A DNA stretch of 64,000 nt from Brevibacterium zhoupengii. Lineage in GTDB: Bacteria; Actinomycetota; Actinomycetes; Actinomycetales; Brevibacteriaceae. Numbering within the stretch: position 1 is the stretch's first letter; every line of letters begins with the position of its first letter. This document shows positions 1-8,432 of this stretch, piece after piece. Below the pieces are notes generated by a model, which was not told the DNA's origin, ran no database searches, and saw only the letters and a program-made list of their open reading frames with translations. The DNA is taken from assembly GCF_021117425.1 (NCBI RefSeq), contig NZ_CP088298.1:806001-870000 (forward strand), written 5' to 3'. A program made the position numbers and the translations under genes.

Positions 1-1104
1 GCCGCCTGCTATGACTACTGCACCCTGATCGATGGCATCCTCGAGCAACTTCTGGACATTGTTGCGCTGGTTCCCATCGACAAGGGGTCCCACGTCAACG
101 CCCTCTTCGGTGCCCGGGCCGACTTTGAGTTGGGCGACCTTGGCCAAGAAAGCCTCTCGGAATGCGGGTGCCACCGACTTCTCCACGATGATCCGGTTCG
201 CGGCGACGCACACCTGACCTGCGTTTCGGAACTTCGCTACCGCTGCGCCGGCTGCAGCCTCGACTGGATCAGCATCCGAGAGTACGACGAACGGCCCGTT
301 TCCTCCGAGCTCCATGGAGGAGGTCATCACGTGATCTGCGGCCTGCTTGAGCAGTGTCGTTCCGACTGCGGTCGATCCAGTAAAGCTGACTTTACGCAAC
401 GTTGGCCTTGACATAAGGGCCTTCGACTGGCCCGAGGCAGAACTGGTCGTAATGAGGTTGAGTGCTCCCTGGGGAACTCCTGCGTCATGGAGAAGCTGCA
501 CAAACATGTGGGTCGAAAGCGGCGTGAGTGCTGCGGGCTTGATGAGCACAGTGCAACCGGCGGCGAGGGCAGCACCGGCTTTGCGCGCACCCATCGACAA
601 CGGGAAGTTCCACGGCGTGACGAGATAAGACGGGCCCACCGGCTGGTGAGTGGTGATGATCTTGTAGCCACCGTTGGGGGCGTCACTGTATCCACCCCGC
701 TGTTGGGGGACCTGTTCGGAATACCACTGGATGTAGTCGGCAGAAACCTGTACTTCACCGCGGGCCTCAGCCAGGGGCTTACCCATCTCCAAGGACATGA
801 CCCAGGCAATATCCTCCTTACGCTCGAGCAGCAGATCATAGGCGCGACGCAAGATGTTCGAGCGGTGACGGGTTGTCGTCGTTCCCCACTCGTTCTGGGC
901 CCTGGTAGCGACCTCAAGGGCCTCCAACGCATCCTCCAGTGACGCGTCTGCCACTGCGACGATGACCGTCTCATCGGCCGGGTTCTGAACATCGAAGGTG
1001 TTGCTGTTCGACGCAGAACGCCATTCTCCGCCGATGAAAAGCCCGGTCGGCACATCGATCTGACCGTGGGGCGCGGACAAGGTTGTCCAGTTTGATGGCT
1101 TCAT
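1..1104 (-). CDS. NAD(P)-dependent aldehyde dehydrogenase, succinate-semialdehyde dehydrogenase-like (partial)
   Basis: Oxidises an aldehyde to the carboxylic acid with NAD(P). The gene runs off the left edge, leaving 368 N-terminal residues of a family usually near 470-490. Visible landmarks are TPWNFP at 163-168, the FTGST cofactor loop at 241-245, the general base Glu265 in MELGGN and the nucleophile Cys299 in NAGQVC. The usual KPAE motif reads KPAA at 189-192, so the glutamate that normally contacts the cofactor ribose is replaced by Ala. Start is the ATG at 1104. It is divergent from the MHS transporter across about 150 bases, so transporter, dehydrogenases and this enzyme probably form one catabolic unit. 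Family is certain; the substrate is not. Confidence 0.88.
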   Translation of the reverse strand, partial: MKPSNWTTLSAPHGQIDVPTGLFIGGEWRSASNSNTFDVQNPADETVIVAVADASLEDALEALEVATRAQNEWGTTTTRHRSNILRRAYDLLLERKEDIAWVMSLEMGKPLAEARGEVQVSADYIQWYSEQVPQQRGGYSDAPNGGYKIITTHQPVGPSYLVTPWNFPLSMGARKAGAALAAGCTVLIKPAALTPLSTHMFVQLLHDAGVPQGALNLITTSSASGQSKALMSRPTLRKVSFTGSTAVGTTLLKQAADHVMTSSMELGGNGPFVVLSDADPVEAAAGAAVAKFRNAGQVCVAANRIIVEKSVAPAFREAFLAKVAQLKVGPGTEEGVDVGPLVDGNQRNNVQKLLEDAIDQGAVVIAGG

Positions 1105-1253
1105 GAGGAACGGATCCTTCCAGGATGTCGGTGACGTGAACCGGTACTAGGAACTTAGTGCACGAGAGTTGACTTACACGTTACATGCAAGTCATCATAA
1201 CTGTAATCCAAGTTACAAAGCAGTGACCTCGCGCTAGCGATAGGGAGAGAACA
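1105..1253. promoter_or_regulatory. Divergent promoter region, aldehyde dehydrogenase / MFS importer
   Basis: The 149 bp gap between two divergent genes must hold both promoters. It is visibly AT-richer than the flanks and includes TTGACT at 1169-1174, a possible -35 for the rightward gene. GTTAC occurs twice (around 1180 and 1213) and could be an operator direct repeat. A GGGAGAG ribosome-binding site lies before the ATG at 1254. No clear -10 at ideal spacing was found. Confidence 0.4.
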
Positions 1254-2582
1254 ATGACAACGACTAAGCAATCCGAGCGGGCTCGGGTGAGGCGCGTAGC
1301 CGGCTCCTCCATGATCGGCACCACTATTGAGTGGTACGACTACTACATCTTCGGCACGGCGGCGGTACTGGTCATCAACGACCAATTCTTCCCGGACCTG
1401 TCCCCTGCAGCGGGGACTCTCGCCTCGCTGGCCACATTCTCCGTGGCCTTCATCGCCCGTCCCTTCGGCGGCATCATTTTCGGCCACTTCGGCGACAAGG
1501 TCAGTCGTAAGACGATTCTGGTCTGGTCACTAATGCTGATGGGGGTGTCGACGTTCCTGGTGGGCTTCCTGCCCAACTATGCCGCCATCGGTATTTGGGC
1601 ACCTATTCTTCTCGTGGCCCTGCGCTTCCTTCAGGGCCTCGCAGTGGGCGGCGAATGGGGCGGGGCTGTCCTCATGGCCCTCGAACATGCCCCCCAGAAC
1701 AAGAGAGCCTTCTACGCTTCCTGGACACAGTCAGGTGTGCCTGCGGCCCTCGTCCTGTCCTCGACGATTTTCCTGTTCATGCAAATGATGGATGAGCCTG
1801 CGTTCCACTCTTGGGGCTGGCGCGTTCCGTTCTGGATCTCGGCTGCGCTGATTGTGGTGGGCCTGTTCATCCGTCTGCGCATTACAGAATCGCCTGAGTT
1901 CTTGAAGATGAAGGCCGACAAGCGAGAAGTTCGTATCCCCCTGTTCGAACTTCTGCGGACAGCTTGGTGGCCTCTGCTCCTCGGCATCTTCACGCTGGCC
2001 TCGCCGAACATCATCTTCTATATTTCCTCGGTCTACCTGCTGAGCTACGGGCCTGATCATGCTGGACTCTCGCGGGATGCCGTGTTTGTGGTCTTGATCG
2101 TCGCGTCGTCCCTCGCGGTCTTCACGATTCCGTTGGTGGCCGTCATTGCGGATCGGGTAGGTAAGAAGAAGATCATGCTGACCGGCGCCGTCATGGTGGC
2201 GCTCTTCATTTTCCCCGTCTTCTGGTTGGTGGACACCGGTCAGCCTCTGGGCGCCCTCGTGGCGATGATTCTGGCGTTGCCGATTGCTCACGCCACCGCC
2301 TATGCCGTTGTCGCCAGCTTCATCCCTGAACTCTTCCAACCGGAGGTGCGTTTCACCGGTTCCTCGCTGGCCTATCAGATCGGAGGCATCGTGACCTCGG
2401 CGCCGGCTCCTGTGATCGCCGCGTCCTTGATTCAGAACACAGGCTCGTCGATGTCCATCGCTCTTTATGTCTCCATCGCGGCACTCGTGGGGTTCGTGGC
2501 GATCGCATTGAGCCGAAAGCACCAGGAGCCAACCCCTCAGGTGTCTACCGAGCCGGCGGTTGGCGGTAGCGTCGGACGCTAG
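1254..2582 (+). CDS. MFS transporter, metabolite:H+ symporter (MHS) type
   Basis: Predicted 12-helix inner-membrane importer of 442 residues, the usual length. The first helix carries the MHS signature MIGTTIEWYDYYIFGTAA (residues about 21-38), seen in ShiA, ProP and KgtP relatives that import small organic acids or zwitterions with protons. The helix 2-3 loop GHFGDKVSRK is the standard MFS loop motif. The ribosome-binding site GGGAGAG sits directly before the ATG. Downstream lies a zinc alcohol dehydrogenase and upstream, divergent, an aldehyde dehydrogenase, so the cargo is plausibly an alcohol- or aldehyde-yielding compound or an organic acid. The exact substrate cannot be read from sequence. 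Confidence 0.88.
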   Translation: MTTTKQSERARVRRVAGSSMIGTTIEWYDYYIFGTAAVLVINDQFFPDLSPAAGTLASLATFSVAFIARPFGGIIFGHFGDKVSRKTILVWSLMLMGVSTFLVGFLPNYAAIGIWAPILLVALRFLQGLAVGGEWGGAVLMALEHAPQNKRAFYASWTQSGVPAALVLSSTIFLFMQMMDEPAFHSWGWRVPFWISAALIVVGLFIRLRITESPEFLKMKADKREVRIPLFELLRTAWWPLLLGIFTLASPNIIFYISSVYLLSYGPDHAGLSRDAVFVVLIVASSLAVFTIPLVAVIADRVGKKKIMLTGAVMVALFIFPVFWLVDTGQPLGALVAMILALPIAHATAYAVVASFIPELFQPEVRFTGSSLAYQIGGIVTSAPAPVIAASLIQNTGSSMSIALYVSIAALVGFVAIALSRKHQEPTPQVSTEPAVGGSVGR

Positions 2583-2687
2583 CAGCGTCTGCACCTCCGG
2601 CCCGCGGCATCATCCCAAGTCCCTCACGTGAGCCCTACCTGTCCACTAGGACAGATCAGACCCGTACCCGATCAAATGGAGAAGCCT

Positions 2688-3803
2688 GTGCCTAAAGTTG
2701 CTGTTCTCGAAGAAATCAATGGACCCATCACCTTGCAGGACTTTCCGGATCCCCAACCTTCTCCTGGAGGCGCCCTCGTCGAGGTAGCATTAGGAGGAAT
2801 CTGCGGAACGGACGTCCATCTGCGAACTGGACACCTGAATGTCCCGCTGCCCCTGGCGATGGGGCACGAGGCCGTCGGCTGGATTCGGAAGCTAGGCGAT
2901 GGCCTCACCACAGACGTCGAAGGACAACCCCTTGCGGTGGGCGACCGGGTGGTCTGGGCGAACAATATCCCTTGTGGTTCCTGCCACGAGTGCCTAGTGC
3001 TCAAGGAACCGACTCTGTGCTTGAATCGGAAAATCTATGGCATTAATCGTCGTGCATCAGATTTCCCCCACCTGCAGGGGGGTTGGGCCGAGATGATAGT
3101 CCTGGAGGCCGGAACAACGATCATCAAGATCCCCGACTCGGTGAGTTTCGAGGAGGTCATCACCTTGGGGTGTGCCGGTCCAACGGCAATCCATGGGGTG
3201 GTCGAGAACCTCAAGATTGAACCGGGGTCCGTCGTCGCCGTTCAGGGCGCTGGACCCGTGGGCCTGGCCTCCGCCATGTATGCCAAAGCCATGGGTGCTG
3301 CACTTGTCGTGATACTTGGCGGGCCCACCTCTCGCATTGAAATGGCGCTACAAATAGGGGCTGCAGACGCGGGTGTTGATATGGACTCTTACCCGACCGC
3401 TCCGGAACGTCTGGACGCGTTCCGACAGCTCACCCCGCATGGCGGAGGGGCAGACGTGGTCATCGAGTGTGCCGGTGTTCCCTCAGCTGTTGCCGAGTCC
3501 ATCGACTTGGCACGTCCAAATGGGCAGCTATTGGTGCTGGGCCAATACACGGACCATGGGCCCACGCCCATCAACCCGCATCTGATCACCAAAAAGCAAC
3601 TGAAGGTGTTCGGATCGTGGGGGTTTGCTCCGGCCCACTACGTTAAGTACGTCAAGTCGCTGCCCCAGCTCGTCAAGAACCACGACTTGGCCTCCATCCT
3701 CTCCGTCTACCCCCTGGAGGAGATCAACGACGCTCTCGCTGACGTGGCTTCCGGATCAGTCACGAAGGCTGCGCTTAGGCCCGGCACCAAGAACGAGGCA
3801 TGA
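2688..3803 (+). CDS. Zinc-dependent medium-chain alcohol dehydrogenase
   Basis: Oxidises an alcohol, possibly a sugar alcohol or diol, with NAD(P). Catalytic zinc ligands are visible as Cys39 in GICGTD and the GHE triad at 59-61; the structural zinc cluster is CGSCHECLVLKEPTLC near residues 97-112. The Rossmann motif is GAGPVG. I chose the GTG at 2688, giving 371 residues, because GGAGAAG lies 4 bases upstream and the protein then starts with the usual short N-terminus; ATG starts at 2676 or earlier would add a proline-rich tail. It follows the MHS transporter by about 105 bases and is probably co-regulated. Confidence 0.85.
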   Translation: MPKVAVLEEINGPITLQDFPDPQPSPGGALVEVALGGICGTDVHLRTGHLNVPLPLAMGHEAVGWIRKLGDGLTTDVEGQPLAVGDRVVWANNIPCGSCHECLVLKEPTLCLNRKIYGINRRASDFPHLQGGWAEMIVLEAGTTIIKIPDSVSFEEVITLGCAGPTAIHGVVENLKIEPGSVVAVQGAGPVGLASAMYAKAMGAALVVILGGPTSRIEMALQIGAADAGVDMDSYPTAPERLDAFRQLTPHGGGADVVIECAGVPSAVAESIDLARPNGQLLVLGQYTDHGPTPINPHLITKKQLKVFGSWGFAPAHYVKYVKSLPQLVKNHDLASILSVYPLEEINDALADVASGSVTKAALRPGTKNEA

Positions 3804-4086
3804 ACCGGTAAAGAAGCACGCACCTCTGCTACTTCGGCGGCCTGAGTTCGGGGAATCTGCCGCCCTTCTGGTAGGTCGTGGGGGCCGGCGATTAAGGTGG
3901 ACCATGCTCGTAGTAGTCCCGGGAACCGGTCACGTCGTCACCGTAGGGCTGGGTGATGTAGTGCTGGAGTTCGACCAGGGCGGGGGCAGCCCCGAGATGG
4001 ACGGCACGGCCCGGCCGCGGGGCAGGGTGGCTAGTAGTACTTGGTTAGGTCTTTTAATCTGTGTCGGGTCCTGTTAATCGCGCCGC
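3804..4086. other. Non-coding stretch with degraded sequence beside an IS remnant
   Basis: No intact gene is visible. On the minus strand a reading frame of about 45 codons ends near 3892 (reading LVELQHYITQPYGDDVTGSR and nearby residues) and looks like the C-terminal stump of an unidentified protein. The decamer AGTACTTGGT occurs at about 4035 and again near 4302, bracketing the transposase remnant, but I could not establish that these are terminal repeats. Probably accumulated insertion debris. Confidence 0.35.
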
Positions 4087-4302
4087 ATGCGTCAGGACGA
4101 GATTGAGTGGGTGCGGGGTGAGTTGGAGTCGTTCGTGGCCGAGGTGTTCGCCTCGCTGTCCCGGAAGGACCAGCGGGCCAAGGGCGGGTTGTACCTGCGG
4201 GGTTTGATGCTGGAGGGCCGGCGCAAGTCGATGCAGCCGATGGGCGAGCGGCTCGGGATCGACTACCAGTAGCTGCAGCAGTTCGCGTCGTCCTCGTGGG
4301 CA
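4087..4302 (+). pseudogene. IS701-family transposase, N-terminal remnant
   Basis: The frame from the ATG at 4087 reads FASLSRKDQRAKGGLYLRGL and then GRRKSMQPMGERLGIDYQ, the conserved N-terminus of IS701-family DDE transposases, normally about 400 residues. After DYQ an in-frame TAG interrupts the gene; the frame then resumes with LQQFASSSW, exactly the expected continuation, before similarity is lost near 4302. The remnant is therefore both nonsense-mutated and truncated, with the DDE core missing. It marks an old insertion that removed the 5' part of the next gene. Confidence 0.82.
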
Positions 4303-4566
4303 GTACTTGGTCCGTTTGCAACCAGCGATCTCAATGTTCGTGGAGGTATTCGTGCGCACGCGCAACGTATGGGAGCTGCATACCAGCGCATGGGGGCAGA
4401 GCGTGGCCAAACAGACGTGTGGACCGAAGACATGATCGCCGAGGTGGAGTCGGCGCGTCGACGTGAGGTGCCGCTCAGCTGCTGGGACGAGGCCGTCGCC
4501 GACCGTGATGTGGGGTTCATGCAACTGCTGACATCGCGAAGTACGAATCGAAGAAAGGATGTTTGA
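4303..4566 (+). pseudogene. C-terminal fragment of an unidentified protein, coupled to the SDR
   Basis: An open frame continues from the end of the IS701 remnant to a TGA at 4564-4566 with no plausible start of its own; the internal ATG at 4369 lacks a ribosome-binding site. It reads GGIRAHAQRMGAAYQRMGAE and later DRDVGFMQLLTSR. I do not recognise the family. The stop overlaps the ATG of the SDR (TGATG), showing that the intact ancestor was translationally coupled to it and probably worked in the same pathway. Confidence 0.5.
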
Positions 4567-5330
4567 TGAGCAATTTCGACGGAGAGGTCTTTCTCATCAC
4601 CGGGGGTGCCGGTGGAATTGGGAAAGCAACCGCCACGGCGCTGGCGCGAGCCGGGGGCCGTGTTGTCATTGCCGACAATGATCCAGAAGGTGGTCACCGC
4701 GCGGTGAAAGATGTCGAGCAGGCAACCGGAGGCTCGCTGCGTTTTGAGCTGTTAGATGTCACCGATCCTGAAGCAGTGGCCTCCTGCGCGCAACAATTGG
4801 AAGATGACGATTGGCCTGTCCACGGTCTAATGGCCAACGCTGGCATTGCACCCAGCTCCGCTGCGGTCGACTATCCCGATAGCTTGTGGCTGAAGACTGT
4901 CGACATCAATCTAAACGGTGTCTTCTGGTGCTGCCGGGAGTTTGGTAAGCGCATGATAGAAAGGGGTACGGGCTCGATCGTAGTTACTTCGTCGATCGCT
5001 GGCTTCAAAGTGGTGTCACCAGAAACTCACGTTGCTTATGGGACGACTAAAGCGGCCGTAGCTCACATGGCTGAGTTGCTTGGTGTGGAATGGGCAAGTT
5101 CCGGTGTCCGAGTGAACGCAATTGCTCCGGGATATACGGCTACGCCGATCTTAGACAATCTCGAAGCTGAATCTCCTGAAACGTACAACGAGTGGATTTC
5201 CCGGACACCTTTGGGCCGGCTAAACGATCCGGCGGAGATCGCTAATGCAGCGGTCTTCCTGTTGTCGAATCAGTCCAGTGGCACGACGGGAACAGTGCTG
5301 CACGTAGACGGGGGATATAGCGCTCGGTAG
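4566..5330 (+). CDS. Short-chain dehydrogenase/reductase
   Basis: Classical SDR of 254 residues that oxidises or reduces an alcohol/carbonyl with NAD(P). The nucleotide-binding motif GGAGGIG is at about 13-19, the NAG motif is present in MANAGIAP, the catalytic Ser is in VVTSSIAG and the catalytic YxxxK is YGTTK. The C-terminal GGYSAR ending is typical. ATG at 4566 is chosen; AAGAAAGGA lies just upstream and the start overlaps the stop of the preceding fragment. Base composition looks lower in GC than the core genes further right. Its former partner is gone, so it may now lack its original pathway. Confidence 0.85.
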   Translation: MSNFDGEVFLITGGAGGIGKATATALARAGGRVVIADNDPEGGHRAVKDVEQATGGSLRFELLDVTDPEAVASCAQQLEDDDWPVHGLMANAGIAPSSAAVDYPDSLWLKTVDINLNGVFWCCREFGKRMIERGTGSIVVTSSIAGFKVVSPETHVAYGTTKAAVAHMAELLGVEWASSGVRVNAIAPGYTATPILDNLEAESPETYNEWISRTPLGRLNDPAEIANAAVFLLSNQSSGTTGTVLHVDGGYSAR

Positions 5331-5503
5331 ACGGGTGCGGACGTGGTCCGGGTTCGTGCAGGAGCTGAGCCTTTCGCTCTGGGACTCTTACGCTATGCCC
5401 AAACCAGTTTCAATTCCCTGCCCTGAGCCATTTGGGCGGTGAGGACTCAGACAGTTGTAAAACAGCCAGCTTCTTGTGGCCCCGAACTGATCTTCGGCCG
5501 CCC

Positions 5504-5839
5504 TCAGCTCGAGACGACCGCCGCTCCGCCCTCAATATTCTGGGCGGTGAAGACGGCGTCGAGCAGACCGGGGAAGCGGGCGTCGAGGTCGTCCTTGCGC
5601 AGCGAGTTCATGATCGAGGTGCCCTGATACTCCTGGCGGATCACGCCGGCCTCGCGCAGTGTCCTGAAGTGGTAGGTCGACGTTGACTTCGATACCGGCA
5701 GCTCGAATGTGGCGCAGGCGTGATTGTGGTCTGTGTTGTTCAGGCGGCAGGCGATGTGCCGGCGAATCGGGTCGGCAAGCGCGGCGAGCACGGTATCGAG
5801 CCGCATCTCATCCCGTTCGGGGTGTTCAAGGGTTCTCAT
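5504..5839 (-). CDS. ArsR/SmtB-family transcriptional regulator
   Basis: Small winged-helix repressor of 111 residues. ALADPIRRHIACRL is the first helix of the ArsR fold and SKSTSTYHFRTLREAGVI is the recognition helix region; no cysteine-rich metal site is evident, so the ligand is probably organic or redox-related. The C-terminus DDLDARFPGLLDAV is nearly repeated in the ArsR protein at 20618-20947, indicating a paralogous subfamily. The gene is divergent from the Old Yellow Enzyme gene and a perfect inverted repeat lies between them, so it probably represses that gene and itself. Confidence 0.85.
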   Translation of the reverse strand: MRTLEHPERDEMRLDTVLAALADPIRRHIACRLNNTDHNHACATFELPVSKSTSTYHFRTLREAGVIRQEYQGTSIMNSLRKDDLDARFPGLLDAVFTAQNIEGGAAVVSS

Positions 5840-5935
5840 GTGCCGCCTCCTTGTCTGATCGCCTCGGTGATTGTTGTGTCACATTGCTTCGCTGTCCTTT
5901 GATTGTACGTCTTTCCTCGTAGTACGGTAAACGTC

Positions 5936-5959
5936 GAAGTACGAGGAAACTCGTACTTC
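5936..5959. promoter_or_regulatory. Inverted-repeat operator between ArsR and Old Yellow Enzyme genes
   Basis: GAAGTACGAG and CTCGTACTTC form a perfect 10 bp inverted repeat around GAAA. A second related half-arm, TTTCCTCGTAGTAC, lies about 20 bases upstream near 5910-5925. The size and location in the divergent gap fit an ArsR dimer site controlling the oxidoreductase gene. Confidence 0.65.
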
Positions 5960-6013
5960 ATCTTGAGTCCAGCACGTACGACTCGAGCCCACTACCTACG
6001 ATCACGAGGTCAT

Positions 6014-7090
6014 ATGTCTCATCTGCTGTTCGAACCACTCACCCTGCGCGGCCTGACTTTCCGTAACCGTGCCTGGGTGCCGCCGATGTGCCAGTACTCC
6101 GCAGAGAACCTCGACGGCGTCGCCACACCATGGCACTCCGTCCATTACGGATCCCTGGCCAGCGGCGGCGCAGGCGCCATCATCGTCGAAGCCACCGGTG
6201 TCACTCCAGAGGCACGGATCTCTCCGCAGGACCTGGGGTTGTGGAATGACGAACAGCGTGATGCTCTGGCCCCGATCGCTGACTTCATGCACTCGCAGGG
6301 AGCCGCGGCAGGCATCCAGCTCGCCCATGCCGGACGTAAGGCTTCGACCTACCCCGACCTGGGAAACGGAAATGAAGGCAGCCTCCCCGAAGACGAAGGC
6401 GGCTGGGAGACCCTCGCGCCCTCTGCGGTGCCCTTCCCTGGACTGGATACGCCACGAGAGCTCACCGAGGCAGAGATCGGCGAGACTGTCGCTGCCTTTG
6501 CGGCCTCTGCGCGCAGGTCGATGGAAGCCGGGTTCGACTTCGTGGAGATCCACGGCGCGCATGGCTACCTGCTCCACGAGTTCCTCTCCCCACTGTCCAA
6601 CACCCGCACCGACTCCTACGGTGGAACCCCGGAGAACCGTGCCCGTTTCCTCCTCGAGGTCGTCGATGCCACCCGCGCCGAGGTGGGCGAAGAGGTTCCC
6701 GTGCTCGTGCGCCTCTCCGCGACGGACTGGACCGACGGTGGGCTGAGCCTCGATGACACTGCACAGCTCTCCGGTTGGCTGAAGGAGCACGGCGTCGACC
6801 TCGTCGATGTCTCTACCGGCGGCAATGTCATGGCCAAGATCCCAGTTGGCCCCGGCTACCAGACGAGCTTCGCCGAGGGGATCCGCAAGCAGGCTGACAT
6901 CCCCACAGCCGCAGTCGGGCTCATCACCGAGCCATTCCAGGCCGAGCATATCCTCGCAACAGGGCAAGCGGATGTGGTTCTCCTGGGTCGCGAATCGTTG
7001 CGCGACCCCAACTTCCCGATTCGCGCTGCCGCCGCGCTGCGTCACGAGATCGACTACAAGCCGACGCAGTACCTGCGGGCATACAAGTAA
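6014..7090 (+). CDS. NADH:flavin oxidoreductase, Old Yellow Enzyme family (YqjM-like)
   Basis: FMN ene-reductase of 358 residues that reduces activated C=C bonds of enones, quinones or nitro compounds with NAD(P)H. Cys26 in PPMCQYSAE is the redox-sensing cysteine of the YqjM (thermophilic-like) subgroup; the HGAHGYLLHEF motif supplies the two substrate-binding histidines, and IQLAHAGRKA and RTDSYGG are FMN-pocket motifs. I start at the ATG at 6014 because GAGG lies just before it and the upstream in-frame extension covers the operator. Regulation by the divergent ArsR gene is likely, as for electrophile-inducible ene-reductases. Confidence 0.9.
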   Translation: MSHLLFEPLTLRGLTFRNRAWVPPMCQYSAENLDGVATPWHSVHYGSLASGGAGAIIVEATGVTPEARISPQDLGLWNDEQRDALAPIADFMHSQGAAAGIQLAHAGRKASTYPDLGNGNEGSLPEDEGGWETLAPSAVPFPGLDTPRELTEAEIGETVAAFAASARRSMEAGFDFVEIHGAHGYLLHEFLSPLSNTRTDSYGGTPENRARFLLEVVDATRAEVGEEVPVLVRLSATDWTDGGLSLDDTAQLSGWLKEHGVDLVDVSTGGNVMAKIPVGPGYQTSFAEGIRKQADIPTAAVGLITEPFQAEHILATGQADVVLLGRESLRDPNFPIRAAAALRHEIDYKPTQYLRAYK

Positions 7091-7129
7091 GCCGCAGAGC
7101 CCAGAAGCGGTTCAGGGCCCTGAGTCGGC

Positions 7130-7789
7130 TCAGAGTTCAGAGGCGGTGCGGATGCGCTCGATGAGGTCATCCAATCCGTCATTGAACTCTCTGGATGAGT
7201 GGTCTTCGGCCAGTTTGTCCTCCAGGCGCCTGACCGTTGCATACTCGGCGGGCTCCTCTTCAGGTTCGTCACCGTCACCGGCTATCGGCACGATGTCGAT
7301 GCCCATGGCGGTCACCTGGAGGAGGAGGTCGCCGAGGAGGAAGCTGGTGAAGGCCTTATAGGCGTTGACCGCATGGGTCTCGGAGAATCCGTAGCCCAGC
7401 AATGATGAGAGGAAATGGTCCACCCAGCGAATGCTGCGCAGGGGTGGCCGCAGCCATGGTGCCTCTGGAGGCTGTGAGATCAGCAGCGGAAACATTCTCG
7501 GATGAGTCAGCGCCAGGTTCCGCATGGCGTTCGCGACGTGATGGAAGTAGGACTCCCAGCTCTTGGGCTGGGTCTGCATGAGTTCGTCGTCGAACAGGCT
7601 GTCGATGAGTTCGCGCACGGCCGCGGAGACGAGCTCTTCGCGGCTGGAGACATGCCGGTACAGGGCCATGGCCTCGACATCGAGGGTTGTTCCCAGTCGT
7701 CGCATGGTCAAGGACTGGACTCCGTATTCGTCGATGTATGCGATCGCGGCCTGAACGACGTCCTTACGGCACAGGCGTGTGCGATTCAT
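7130..7789 (-). CDS. TetR-family transcriptional regulator (TetR_C-type)
   Basis: Repressor of 219 residues. The N-terminal HTH reads GVQSLTMRRLGTTLDVEAMALYRHV, with LYRHV marking the recognition helix, a form typical of TetR proteins with the drug-binding TetR C-terminal domain. It ends 40 bases from the Old Yellow Enzyme gene and is convergent with it, so that enzyme is not obviously its target. The upstream neighbour is the GlsB-like gene, oriented the same way, and the target is unclear. Confidence 0.85.
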   Translation of the reverse strand: MNRTRLCRKDVVQAAIAYIDEYGVQSLTMRRLGTTLDVEAMALYRHVSSREELVSAAVRELIDSLFDDELMQTQPKSWESYFHHVANAMRNLALTHPRMFPLLISQPPEAPWLRPPLRSIRWVDHFLSSLLGYGFSETHAVNAYKAFTSFLLGDLLLQVTAMGIDIVPIAGDGDEPEEEPAEYATVRRLEDKLAEDHSSREFNDGLDDLIERIRTASEL

Positions 7790-7906
7790 GAGTTCTCCTT
7801 GTGGCTGAAGCGAACGGTCATCAGGGGCGACATGTCTCAGCCCAGCCTCGACGGTCCATCGTAGTGATCCTACCTGCGGGCTCGGCCGATGCGGTGCGCA
7901 ACCGCC

Positions 7907-7950
7907 GATGGCCGTGGCCTTGCCGCTTCAGCGGTGGGGCCACGGCCATC
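7907..7950 (-). terminator. Hairpin terminator after the GlsB-like gene
   Basis: GATGGCCGTGGCC and GGCCACGGCCATC form a 13 bp perfect stem, with a nested GCCGCT/AGCGG stem inside. It lies just downstream of the minus-strand stop at 7992 and upstream of the TetR gene. There is no strong T-run, so it is terminator-like rather than canonical. Confidence 0.5.
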
Positions 7951-7991
7951 GATGTCAGATCAGATCTGGGTTCGGTCATGTGAACCTGGTG

Positions 7992-8267
7992 TCAGCGACG
8001 CTCTTTGGCGCCTTTGCGTCCCGTAATGAGTCCCCAGATGATGAGGACGATGATCGAGCCGCCGATGGCGCAGAGCCAGGAGGAGATTTCGAAGAACGAA
8101 TCGACGCTGACGCCGAAGAGTGCAGTGCCGATCCAGCCGCCGACGATGGCTCCGAGGACACCGACGACGAGGGTGGGGATCCAGCCTCCGCCCTGACGTC
8201 CGGGAAGGATCATTTTTGCGATGACGGCGGCAATCAGGCCGAGGACGAGGTAAGCGATGAAACCCAT
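7992..8267 (-). CDS. GlsB/YeaQ/YmgE family small membrane protein
   Basis: A 91-residue protein with three predicted hydrophobic segments and the family pattern AKMILPGRQGGGWIPTLVVGVLGAIVGGWIG (shown here only as the conserved PGRQGGGW and GAIVGGWIG blocks), formerly called transglycosylase-associated. The molecular function is unknown; in Gram-positives it is linked to envelope stress. ATG at 8267 is preceded by AAAGGA. A perfect hairpin sits in the leader. Confidence 0.85.
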   Translation of the reverse strand: MGFIAYLVLGLIAAVIAKMILPGRQGGGWIPTLVVGVLGAIVGGWIGTALFGVSVDSFFEISSWLCAIGGSIIVLIIWGLITGRKGAKERR

Positions 8268-8291
8268 GGGGGTTGTTCCTTTGCTTGAAGT

Positions 8292-8331
8292 GTGTGACGC
8301 CTCAGGTGGGGTGGAGGCGTCACACATATTA
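8292..8331 (-). promoter_or_regulatory. Leader hairpin and -10 element of the GlsB-like gene
   Basis: GTGTGACGCCTC and GAGGCGTCACAC make a perfect 12 bp stem (8292-8303 with 8314-8325). Reading the minus strand, TAATAT (8326-8331) lies immediately before it, so transcription probably starts inside or at the edge of the stem. It is either an operator over the start site or a 5' mRNA hairpin; no T-run follows. Confidence 0.5.
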
Positions 8332-8432
8332 TTTGGGGATGTATCCGGGTGTTTACATCGTAATCGACATATCAACCGATTTCGACAATCACAAGCTTAG
8401 CCGAGTACGCGTGAATACGAGAATTTCGTGAT

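Noticed and set aside
327-1055. Arginine-rich 242-residue minus-strand frame
   Set aside because: Shadow of the aldehyde dehydrogenase in another frame; its composition and lack of motifs match a non-coding frame.
4035-4312. AGTACTTGGT direct repeats as ends of the IS701 remnant
   Set aside because: The repeats are in the same orientation, short, and do not coincide with a conserved IS end; kept only as a note.
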